A stretch of 48,938 nt of DNA, taken from Desulfobulbaceae bacterium UBA2262. Lineage in GTDB: Bacteria; Desulfobacterota; Desulfobulbia; Desulfobulbales; Desulfurivibrionaceae. The position numbers were made by a program, and so were the translations under genes. Position 1 is the stretch's first letter; every line of letters begins with the position of its first letter. This document shows positions 41,148 through 48,938 of the stretch, in pieces. Under the pieces are notes generated by a model. That model saw nothing but the letters and a program-made list of their open reading frames with translations, did not search any database and had not been told where the DNA came from. Location: positions 5,537-54,474 of the forward strand of contig DDXK01000081.1 of NCBI GenBank assembly GCA_002347185.1. The letters are read 5' to 3'.

Positions 41148-42080
41148 ATGTATTCCACCCACCGATTCAGCCACAAGCATATTCTTGGCCTCGCGGATCT
41201 GAGCGTCGAGGATATGGGTCTCATTCTGCAAACCGCAGAGTCATTCAAGGAAATTTCCACCCGCGCCATTAAAAAGGTGCCTACCCTGCGCGGAAAGACC
41301 ATCGTCAACCTTTTTTTCGAGCCAAGCACGCGAACCCGCCTTTCCTTTGAGGTTGCCGCGAAACGGATGAGTGCCGACACCTTCAACATCTCCGGGTCCG
41401 GCAGCAGCACCGTGAAGGGGGAAACCCTCATCGACACGGCCCGTAATCTCGATGCCATGAATCCGGACTGCATCATCCTCCGGCATTCCCGTTCCGGCTC
41501 GCCGCGCCTGCTGGCGGATCATATCGACGCCTCGGTGATCAATGCCGGTGACGGCACCCACGAGCATCCCAGCCAGGGCCTGCTGGACCTGATGACGGTC
41601 AAGGAAGCAAAAGGGACCATCAGTGGCCTGAAAATCGCCATCATCGGGGACATTGCCCACAGTCGGGTCGCCCATTCCAATATCATCGGCTTTTCCAAGA
41701 TGGGGGCCACTGTTGCGGTGGCCGGGCCTGCCACCCTGATCCCCCCTGGCGTTGAGGAGATGGGCGCCACGGTATGCGGGAGCGTGGCGAAGGCTGTGGA
41801 GGACGCTGACGTGATCATGGCGCTCCGTATCCAGAAGGAACGGCAGCATGACCCCTTGCTCCCCTCCCTGCGCGAGTATGCGAATTTTTTCGGGGTATCC
41901 CAGAAGCTTGTCGGCGCTGCCAAGCCGGACGCCATCATCATGCACCCCGGCCCCATCAATCGGGGGGTGGAGCTCGATCCGAAGATTGCCGACGGCAGCC
42001 GGTCCGTCATTCTCGATCAGGTCACAAACGGGGTGGCCGTGCGAATGGCCCTGATCTATCTGATAATGGGAGGCGATTGA
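41148..42080 (+). CDS. pyrB: Aspartate carbamoyltransferase, catalytic chain
   Basis: A 310-residue enzyme of de novo pyrimidine synthesis that condenses carbamoyl phosphate with aspartate. The carbamoyl-phosphate motif FFEPSTRTRLSFE is intact, as are HPSQGLLDLMTV and the later HPGPINRGVEL. Length and motif order are normal. It sits one base before pyrC and 113 bases after lepB. A regulatory pyrI chain is not found here. Confidence 0.96.
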   Translation: MYSTHRFSHKHILGLADLSVEDMGLILQTAESFKEISTRAIKKVPTLRGKTIVNLFFEPSTRTRLSFEVAAKRMSADTFNISGSGSSTVKGETLIDTARNLDAMNPDCIILRHSRSGSPRLLADHIDASVINAGDGTHEHPSQGLLDLMTVKEAKGTISGLKIAIIGDIAHSRVAHSNIIGFSKMGATVAVAGPATLIPPGVEEMGATVCGSVAKAVEDADVIMALRIQKERQHDPLLPSLREYANFFGVSQKLVGAAKPDAIIMHPGPINRGVELDPKIADGSRSVILDQVTNGVAVRMALIYLIMGGD

Positions 42081-42081
42081 G

Positions 42082-43377
42082 ATGGTAGCCCCGCTGTTGC
42101 TGAAGAATGGGCGGGTGATTGACCCTGCCAATGGCCTGGATGGCATCCGCGATCTCTTGCTTGTCGAGGGAAAGATCGCCGCTGTAACCCTGCCTGGGGA
42201 AGTGGACGGCCCGGCCGGGGTCGAGACCCTTGATCTGGCCGGCAAATGGGTTGTGCCGGGGTTGATCGATATGCATGTGCATCTGCGGGAGCCTGGCCAG
42301 GAGCATAAGGAAACCATCGAGACCGGGACTCTTGCCGCCGCGGCCGGGGGCTTCACCGCAGTGGCCTGCATGCCGAATACGAAGCCGGTTAATGACAACG
42401 AGGCGGTCACCCAGTTGATTCTGGCCAAGGCGGCAGCCAGGGGTTCCGCCAGGGTCTATCCGGTTGGCGCGATCAGCAGCGGGAGCAGGGGAGAAGCTCT
42501 TGCCGAATACGGCGAGATGAAGCAGGCCGGGGTGGTTGCCGTCACCGACGACGGCTTGCCGGTGGTCAACAGCCAGCTCATGCGGCGGGCCCTTGAATAT
42601 GCGGGCAATCATGAGCTGCTGGTGATCTCCCACGCCGAGGAGCCGACCCTCAGTCAAAACGGGGCCATGAACGACGGGGCTCTGGCCACCCGCCTCGGCC
42701 TGCGCGGGATTCCGCATGTGGCCGAGGAGATCATGGTCTACCGGGATCTTGCCCTGGCTCAGTATACCGGTCGGCCGATCCATATCGCCCATGTCAGCAC
42801 CAGGGAGTCGGTGGATCTGATCCGGAGGGCGAAGGCCAAGGGGGTGGCGGTGACGGCGGAAACAGCGCCGCATTATTTTACCCTGACCGAAGCGGCGGTG
42901 GATCAGTACAACACCAGGGCGAAAATGAATCCGCCTCTGCGGAGGCAGGCCGATGTCGACGCCATTCGCCAGGGGCTGCGCGACGGCACCCTCGACGCCA
43001 TTGCCACGGATCATGCCCCGCACAGCGAGTTGGACAAGGATGTGGAGTTCGATCTGGCCGCCAACGGCATCATCGGCCTGGAAACCGCCGTGCCGCTGAC
43101 CTTGCGTCTGGTGCGGGAAGGGATCCTGGAGGCAGGAGGGATGATCGCCCTGCTTTCGGTCAACCCCGCGAGAATTTTAGGGGTAGGCGGGGGCGCCCTC
43201 TCCGTGGGCGCCGTGGCCGATGTGACGGTGATCGATCCGGAGAAAGAGTTTGTCTACGGGCCGGAGGCGGTCCACTCGAAGAGTGTCAATTCGCCTTTTC
43301 TCGGATGGCAATTCAAGGGGAAGGCGGTTTTGACCATTTTGGCTGGCCGGGTAACCTATTCTGATTTCCCGGGCTGA
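42082..43377 (+). CDS. pyrC: Dihydroorotase, class I
   Basis: A 431-residue zinc amidohydrolase that closes the dihydroorotate ring, the step after PyrB. The metal-binding motif DMHVHLREPGQEHKET near residue 60 and the later HIAHVST, DHAPHSELDKD and GLETAVPLTL motifs are present. Class I length fits. The start is ATG 42082, one base after pyrB, so the two are co-transcribed and probably co-translated. The gene ends three bases from a convergent flagellar-rod-like gene. Confidence 0.95.
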   Translation: MVAPLLLKNGRVIDPANGLDGIRDLLLVEGKIAAVTLPGEVDGPAGVETLDLAGKWVVPGLIDMHVHLREPGQEHKETIETGTLAAAAGGFTAVACMPNTKPVNDNEAVTQLILAKAAARGSARVYPVGAISSGSRGEALAEYGEMKQAGVVAVTDDGLPVVNSQLMRRALEYAGNHELLVISHAEEPTLSQNGAMNDGALATRLGLRGIPHVAEEIMVYRDLALAQYTGRPIHIAHVSTRESVDLIRRAKAKGVAVTAETAPHYFTLTEAAVDQYNTRAKMNPPLRRQADVDAIRQGLRDGTLDAIATDHAPHSELDKDVEFDLAANGIIGLETAVPLTLRLVREGILEAGGMIALLSVNPARILGVGGGALSVGAVADVTVIDPEKEFVYGPEAVHSKSVNSPFLGWQFKGKAVLTILAGRVTYSDFPG

Positions 43378-43380
43378 GGC

Positions 43381-43734
43381 TCAGCTCTTTATATCAAAGA
43401 GGCTGCCAAGCATTTCGGCTTCGGTCTGCACGGTTTTCAGGTTAGCCTGGAACAGGCGCCGCCCGAGCATCATATTGGGCAGTTCCTCGCTCAATTCCAC
43501 ATTCGATTTTTCCACCAGGGTTTCTCCCTCGGGAGTCTGTTCATAGACCATGGGGCCGGGCGTGTTGATCTGCTGGACTTCGGTCCTGACTCCCTGGGGA
43601 TCCTGTTCGTGCAGGGTGACGCGCGTCTTTTTGTAGCCGTCGCTGTTGACATTGGCCACGTTGTTTGCGGCGGAATCGGTTTTTTTCTGGATGGCAAGCA
43701 GGCCGGAAAGGGCTGAATGGATGCCGGAGATCAT
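43381..43734 (-). CDS. Short FlgC-type flagellar rod protein, isolated from other flagellar genes
   Basis: A 117-residue protein. The N-terminus resembles the rod-protein motif (SALSGLLAIQKKTDSAANNVANVNSDGYKK), and the C-terminus NLKTVQTEAEMLGSLFDI matches the FlgC/FlgG end. It is shorter than FlgC (near 135-150 residues) and the middle is Glu-rich. The AGAGGAGGAACCC before ATG 43734 is a strong ribosome site. No other flagellar genes are nearby, so it may be a domesticated relic or belong to a rod encoded elsewhere. Confidence 0.75.
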   Translation of the reverse strand: MISGIHSALSGLLAIQKKTDSAANNVANVNSDGYKKTRVTLHEQDPQGVRTEVQQINTPGPMVYEQTPEGETLVEKSNVELSEELPNMMLGRRLFQANLKTVQTEAEMLGSLFDIKS

Positions 43735-43924
43735 GGGTTCCTCCTCTGCGCCTGGGGCTTTCTGGTTGGCAAAACTCTCCTTATTGTACTGATCGGCATC
43801 GTTGCCGGGCAACTTGATTTTTTTTCTCCGGGCCGAGGGGCGGATTTTGCCGGTGTACAGAACGCCGGCCCATGGTGTATGGTGGGAGCTGTTCTGGCCC
43901 TGCCCTTCTGCATAAGGTGTAACG

Positions 43925-44701
43925 ATGCCCTCTACTCCCCAGGCCACCGTGCAATTTCTCCTCAACCCGCTCTTCCCGGTTTTTTTTCTTCTGCTGTGCT
44001 TCCTGCTGAAACGGCGGCGCGGACGCTTCGGGATTTTCCTCCTCCTCGTCTATCTCTACGTGGTGAGCATTCCCGCCACTTCGAAACTGGTCATGACCCA
44101 CTGGTGGTGGGTGCCGGATACCGTTGACTTTCAGAAGAAATATGACGCCGCCGTGGTTCTCGGCGGGATCGTGGATTACAAGTGGTACGCCCGGCACACC
44201 AGCAGCGAGGACCGGGCGATGCTGGCGCAGCTGACCTGCTATCACCATCTCGGCGCCCGGGCCGACCGGATCCTCATGGGGACGGCGGTGATCAAGAGGG
44301 GGGTGGCGAAAACCCTGCTCCTCAACGATGTCTCGGTACGGGGGGTGAATGAAACACGGCTGCTGGTGGATTTCCTTCACAAGCAGGGGATAACGGACGA
44401 GCAGATCGTGGTGCACGGCAGGCCGAGCAACACCCTGCACGAGGCGAGAAACATGCAGGAATACGCGGCGCAGCACGGGATGCGGGAGCTCATCCTCATC
44501 ACCTCGGCGCATCACATGCGCCGGGCCGCCGCTTTTTTCAGCAAGAAGGGACCCAAGCCGGCCCTGCTCTCCACGGGGCGGGATCTGACCCCCTTGTCCA
44601 GGGAACATTTCATTCCCTCTTCCGACGGCCTGGAAGATACCTATCTCATGCTCTATGAGCTGGTGGGCTATGGCTCATATGCCCTGCTGGGCAAGCTCTG
44701 A
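43925..44701 (+). CDS. ElyC/SanA/YdcF-family (DUF218) membrane protein
   Basis: A 258-residue protein. Two N-terminal membrane helices (about residues 8-27 and 35-55) are followed by a DUF218 domain: DAAVVLGGIVDY, then an NTLHEARNMQEYA segment, then LILITSAHHMRRAAAFF. In E. coli, ElyC and SanA help peptidoglycan or undecaprenyl-linked envelope processes. The ATG follows AAGGTGTAACG. The gene converges on topA with one base between stops. Confidence 0.85.
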   Translation: MPSTPQATVQFLLNPLFPVFFLLLCFLLKRRRGRFGIFLLLVYLYVVSIPATSKLVMTHWWWVPDTVDFQKKYDAAVVLGGIVDYKWYARHTSSEDRAMLAQLTCYHHLGARADRILMGTAVIKRGVAKTLLLNDVSVRGVNETRLLVDFLHKQGITDEQIVVHGRPSNTLHEARNMQEYAAQHGMRELILITSAHHMRRAAAFFSKKGPKPALLSTGRDLTPLSREHFIPSSDGLEDTYLMLYELVGYGSYALLGKL

Positions 44702-44702
44702 G

Positions 44703-46991
44703 CTATTCCTCTTCGTTCAGCGCCCTGCTGAACGAGCACTCCTTGTTGGGGCACTTCAGATGCCGCCCGCCCTTTTTCGTTTCCCGCTCCAGGAGATAAG
44801 GCGAGCCGCAGTCCGGGCAGGACTCATTGACAGGGCGGTCCCAGAGGGCAAAGGTGCACTTGGGGTAGCGGGAACAGCTGTAAAAGACCTTGCCGCGCTT
44901 TGAGATCTTCTGGATGATCTCTCCGTCGCAGCCGTTCTCCGGGCATTTGACCCCGGTGCCGGTCGCCCGGATGTTTTTGCATTTGGGATACCCTGAGCAG
45001 GCGAGAAATTTCCCGAAGCGCCCATGCTTGTAGACCATGGGCTGGCCGCATTTTTCGCAGACTTCGCTTGATTCCTCCGGTTGCTCCCTGGCAGTGGGCA
45101 GGATCGTGCCATTTTCGTCCCGGGTGAAATCCTGGGTGTGTTTGCACTGGGGATAATTTTCGCAGGCGAGAAACTCGCCGTTTCTCCCCCATTTTATGAC
45201 CATTTTCCCTGCGCAAAGGGGGCAGGGCAGCTCCGTGGGGATGGCGGTTTTCTTGACCGATTTCATCTCCTCCCTGGCCTGTTCCAGGGTTTTGCTGAAT
45301 GGGCCGTAGAACTCCTTGAGGATCGTCAACCACCTGCTTTTCCCTGCTTCGACTTCGTCGAGTTTTTCCTCCATGGACGCGGTGAATTCTATGTCCAGCA
45401 CGTCGGGGAAATGGGCCACCAGCAGTTCATTGACCAGTTTGCCGAGATCGGTGGGCATGAATTTTCGCTGCTCAAGCAGCACATACTCTTTTTCCTGGAT
45501 CGTGGAGAGGATGGATGCGTAGGTGCTTGGGCGGCCCACCCCATTTTCCTCCAGGGCCTTGACCAGGGTGGCTTCGGTGTATCGCGGCGGGGGCTGGGTG
45601 AAGTGCTGTCGCGGCTCAATGGCGGTTGCCTGAAGGGTGTCGCCCTTTTTCAGATCGGGAAGGGCCCCATTTTCCTGGCTGGCAGCCTCCGTCGGGTTGC
45701 CTTCGTCCACAGATTCCTCGTAGAGGGTCATGAAGCCCTGAAACCGCATGATGGTGCCGACGGTTTTGAAGGTGAAGCCGGGCGTTTCCAGGGTGATGGT
45801 GGTCTGGTCATATTCCGCTGGCGCCATCTGGCAGGCGACAAAACGCTTCCAGATCAGGGTGTAGAGCGCGAGCATGTCTTTTTCCAGGTACGGCGCCAGG
45901 GATTCCGGCGTTTTGCTGACATCGGTGGGCCGGATCGCTTCGTGGGCATCCTGGGCGGACTTGCTTGTTTTGAAGATATTGGCCGATTCGGGGAGAAACT
46001 GGGCTCCGAAGGAGTTGTTGATGTAGTCCCGCGCCTCCGCCAGGGCCTCGTTGTTGATGCGGGTCGAGTCGGTACGCATGTAAGTGATCAGGCCGGCGGG
46101 TCCCTCGGCGCCAAGGTCGATGCCTTCGTAAAGCCGTTGCGCCAGAGTCATGGTTTTTTTGGCGGAAAAGCGGAGCTTGCGGTTGGCCTCCATCTGCATG
46201 GTGCTGGTGATGAAGGGCGGGCTTGGATTCCGCTTCTTTTTTTTCTTCTCGATGTCGGCGACCTGAAAACTTGCCCGCTGGAGGGCGGCGACTATTTTTT
46301 CCGCCTCTGCCGCGGAGCCGATTTTGTTTTTCTTGTTGTCGATTTTCTTGGCCTGCACCTTGTCGAGCTGGGCGACGAAGGCGGGGGGAAGCTTTCCGGA
46401 CAGGGTGGCGTGGATGCTCCAGTATTCCTCGCTCACAAAGGCGGCGATGGCCTCTTCGCGCTCGCAGACCATGCGGACGGCAACGGATTGCACCCGGCCT
46501 GCGCTCAGGCCCCGGCGAACCTTGTCCCAGAGCAGAGGCGAGATCTGGTAGCCCACCAGGCGGTCCAGGATACGCCGGGCCTGTTGGGCCTCGAAGCGGT
46601 TCTGGTTGACCTCGGTTGCCTGTTCGATGGCGGCGAGGATCGCTTTTTTGGTCAGCTCATGGAAGAGTACCCGACGGATCGGCTTCTCGGCAGGGGCCAG
46701 AATCTCGGCGATATGATGGGCGATGGCCTCGCCTTCCCGGTCGGGGTCAGGGGCCAGGTATATTTCTTCCGCCTTTTCCGCCGCGCTTTTCAGATCGCTG
46801 ATAATTTTGCCCTTGCCGCGAATGGTGACGTATTTCGGGGAAAAATCATGCTCGATATCCACGCCCAGAGTTTTCACCGGCAGATCACGGATATGCCCCA
46901 CCGAAGCCTTGACCGTAAAGGTTTTGCCGAGATATTTCTGCAGGGTCCGCGCCTTGGCGGGAGATTCAACGATGATGAGGGACTTTGCCAT
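44703..46991 (-). CDS. topA: DNA topoisomerase I
   Basis: A 762-residue type IA enzyme that relaxes negative supercoils. The TOPRIM domain spans about 1-115 (SLIIVESPAKARTLQKYLG; APDPDREGEAIA). The catalytic Tyr304 is in GLITYMRTDSTR. The C-terminus has four tetracysteine zinc modules starting near CPLC, CEKC, CPENGC and CPDC, of which the first two contain the FLAC segment. ATG 46991 is used because it starts directly at TOPRIM. It is 64 bases past dprA on the same strand, a common gene pair. Confidence 0.96.
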   Translation of the reverse strand: MAKSLIIVESPAKARTLQKYLGKTFTVKASVGHIRDLPVKTLGVDIEHDFSPKYVTIRGKGKIISDLKSAAEKAEEIYLAPDPDREGEAIAHHIAEILAPAEKPIRRVLFHELTKKAILAAIEQATEVNQNRFEAQQARRILDRLVGYQISPLLWDKVRRGLSAGRVQSVAVRMVCEREEAIAAFVSEEYWSIHATLSGKLPPAFVAQLDKVQAKKIDNKKNKIGSAAEAEKIVAALQRASFQVADIEKKKKKRNPSPPFITSTMQMEANRKLRFSAKKTMTLAQRLYEGIDLGAEGPAGLITYMRTDSTRINNEALAEARDYINNSFGAQFLPESANIFKTSKSAQDAHEAIRPTDVSKTPESLAPYLEKDMLALYTLIWKRFVACQMAPAEYDQTTITLETPGFTFKTVGTIMRFQGFMTLYEESVDEGNPTEAASQENGALPDLKKGDTLQATAIEPRQHFTQPPPRYTEATLVKALEENGVGRPSTYASILSTIQEKEYVLLEQRKFMPTDLGKLVNELLVAHFPDVLDIEFTASMEEKLDEVEAGKSRWLTILKEFYGPFSKTLEQAREEMKSVKKTAIPTELPCPLCAGKMVIKWGRNGEFLACENYPQCKHTQDFTRDENGTILPTAREQPEESSEVCEKCGQPMVYKHGRFGKFLACSGYPKCKNIRATGTGVKCPENGCDGEIIQKISKRGKVFYSCSRYPKCTFALWDRPVNESCPDCGSPYLLERETKKGGRHLKCPNKECSFSRALNEEE

Positions 46992-47055
46992 GTTTGTGAT
47001 TTTGCCTTCTTGGTATTGGTAAAATGGCGCATCTGCGCTCATTTGCTTATGGGCC

Positions 47056-48186
47056 TTATACACTGGACGCAGATGGTTCCGCAAGCCTTTGGTACTGCTT
47101 GCCCGGCAAAGAGATTGCCAGTCCTTGCAGTTCGAGGTGGAGGAGGAGAACCTGGACCCGATCAGCAGAGAGCCCGGTGGCGGTGATGATCTCCTCGATG
47201 TTTCTGGGGTAAACCTCCAGGGCCGTGAAGACCCTCTGTTCCTCGGCGGCCAACGGTTTCGTCGGCGGAGAGATGCTTTCCTGGGGCCTCGGGGCGCGAT
47301 CGTCACTGGTGGCCGGAGGCAGCTCCTCGATGATATCTGCGACGGAATGGATGAGTTTCGCCCCCTCCTGGGCCAGGCGGTGGCAGCCTTCGCTTTTGGG
47401 CGAGTCGATCCGCCCGGGGACGACAAAGACCTCCCGTCCTTGCTCAAGGGCCTGCTGGGCGGTGATCAGGGTGCCGGAGCGACGGGCCGCCTCCACGACA
47501 ACCACTCCCAGGGAAAGGCCGCTGATGATCCTGTTCCTGGCCGGGAAGCGAAAATTTTCCGGCAGGGTGCCAAAAGGGTATTCGCTGACGAGGGCGCCGG
47601 CTTCGGCGATCTGGGCGAAGAGTTTTTCGTTCTGGGCAGGATAGACGATGTCGATTCCGCAGCCGAGTACCGCGATGGTCTTCCCTCCGGCCGCGAGCGC
47701 TCCACGGTGCGCGGCGGTGTCTACGCCCAGGGCCAGGCCGCTGGTGATGGCCAGATTGCTTCGGACCAGGTCGGCGGCGAGTTTGTGGGCAACCTGCACG
47801 CCATAGGAGGAGGCGGCTCTGGCGCCGACAATGGCGATTCCCTGGCGGGAGAGGGCCTGGGCCGCGCCCTTGACATAGAGGAGCGGCGGTGGATCCGGAA
47901 TTGCCCGCAGCAGGGGAGGGAAGAGGGCATCTTCCCAGCCGAGCAGGCAGACCCCGTTCTCCGCGGCCAGGGAAAGTTCCCGTTCCGCCGCGGCATACAG
48001 TTCTCCCTTCCGGGTCGTCAGAAAGGAGGCGCTCTCCTGGCGCAGGAAGGGGCAGGAGGCCAATGCCGCAGGCGGTGTCGAAAAAATCGCCTCCGCGCTG
48101 CCAAATCTGGCGAGCAGTTTTTTGATGGTGGCGGGGCCGAGGCCCGGCGTGAGGGCAAGGGCGAGCCAGTGAAGTCGCTGGTTCAT
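47056..48186 (-). CDS. dprA: DNA-processing protein DprA
   Basis: A 376-residue protein that loads RecA on incoming single-stranded DNA in natural transformation. An N-terminal helical region (about 1-65) precedes the Rossmann fold (about 80-290) with IAIVGARAASSYGVQVAHKLA, TSGLALGVDTAAHRGALAAGG and PENFRFPARNRIISGLS. A winged-helix domain near 315-370 closes the protein. It is followed by topA. Transformation in this organism is plausible given the pilus operon, but no comEA or comEC gene is in view. Confidence 0.95.
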   Translation of the reverse strand: MNQRLHWLALALTPGLGPATIKKLLARFGSAEAIFSTPPAALASCPFLRQESASFLTTRKGELYAAAERELSLAAENGVCLLGWEDALFPPLLRAIPDPPPLLYVKGAAQALSRQGIAIVGARAASSYGVQVAHKLAADLVRSNLAITSGLALGVDTAAHRGALAAGGKTIAVLGCGIDIVYPAQNEKLFAQIAEAGALVSEYPFGTLPENFRFPARNRIISGLSLGVVVVEAARRSGTLITAQQALEQGREVFVVPGRIDSPKSEGCHRLAQEGAKLIHSVADIIEELPPATSDDRAPRPQESISPPTKPLAAEEQRVFTALEVYPRNIEEIITATGLSADRVQVLLLHLELQGLAISLPGKQYQRLAEPSASSV

Positions 48187-48312
48187 GATGGCGCGGCCGA
48201 GGCAAAGTTTGTGGAGGGTGGTTGCTTCTTGCGTGCCAACAAGCTAAAGGGCAGCGGGATGCCTGTCAATTTTTTTCCGTGTCAAACGGGCGCTTTTTTC
48301 TGCCAGGCGCCG

Positions 48313-48350
48313 GAAAAAAAAGAGCCTCCCAACAAGGGAGGCTCTTTTTT
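48313..48350 (-). terminator. Terminator of rpoD
   Basis: AGAGCCTCCC and GGGAGGCTCT form a 10-base stem with a short loop (48321-48342), flanked by a run of A on the left and T on the right, so it can end transcription from both strands. It is 25 bases beyond the rpoD stop. Confidence 0.88.
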
Positions 48351-48367
48351 TGATTTTTTTGGGCTGC

Positions 48368-48938
<571 letters not shown>

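Noticed and set aside
45081..47186. A 701-residue open frame on the plus strand opposite topA
   Set aside because: topA has a complete set of motifs in the same place, and the plus-strand frame matches no family and is Gly/Phe/Leu-biased in the usual antisense way.

Overview
The window looks like chromosome from a mesophilic Desulfobacterota (deltaproteobacterial) lineage, most likely near Desulfobulbales. The base composition is GC-rich. The reasons are indirect: a TauE/SafE-type permease beside His-Asp kinases, a NifX-like protein beside a sigma-54 activator, an Mrp-like operon with three NuoL/M/N-type subunits plus MbhD/MbhE-type pieces, lipoprotein secretins, a GEMM riboswitch, and the housekeeping block pyrBC-topA-dprA-rpoD. 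I saw no rRNA, tRNA, CRISPR array or intact insertion sequence. Genes are cut at both ends (a permease at the left edge, rpoD at the right).

Layout. 1-4178 (minus): a permease fragment and a compact phosphorelay operon: a TPR-like repeat protein, a degenerate receiver, a receiver carrying the same short repeat, a stand-alone Fis-type HTH protein, a double-Cache histidine kinase and a response regulator. 4553-8429 (plus, divergent): a PAS-AAA+-HTH sigma-54 activator with an altered Walker B, a NifX-like protein, a second and paralogous Cache kinase, and a receiver. 8543-16438 (plus): an 11-gene Mrp/Mbh-like cation/proton antiporter operon. 16616-27377 (plus): a nearly complete type II secretion set in the order G-E-F-H-J-I-K-L-M-C-D, with its own promoter in front of gspD. 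27378-32960 (minus): a polymorphic-toxin island. A 1510-residue Sec-exported RHS/YD-repeat protein with MopE-like repeats ends in a phospholipase A2-like tip. It is followed by a small lipoprotein that is a candidate immunity protein, then by a relic of a second RHS core end. The RHS gene is preceded by a promoter, a GEMM-I riboswitch and an intrinsic terminator. 33189-39818 (minus): type IV pilus assembly operon pilM-N-O-P, an AMIN-STN-TPR protein and a lipoprotein secretin. 40411-43377 (plus): lepB, pyrB, pyrC. 43381-48938: an orphan flagellar-rod-like protein, an ElyC/DUF218 protein, topA, dprA and the 3' part of rpoD.

How it fits together. The left third couples two Cache sensor kinases to membrane transport, with the Mrp-like complex downstream of the second kinase; this link is inferred from order only. 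The middle and right thirds hold two envelope machines, the T2SS and the type IV pilus, with a secreted toxin gene between them. That toxin gene appears to be switched by a cyclic dinucleotide through premature termination.

The strongest candidates for something undescribed are (1) the riboswitch-controlled RHS-PLA2 toxin with its lipoprotein partner and orphan-tip relic, and (2) the roughly 34-residue FAEAGE repeat shared by three adjacent signalling genes.
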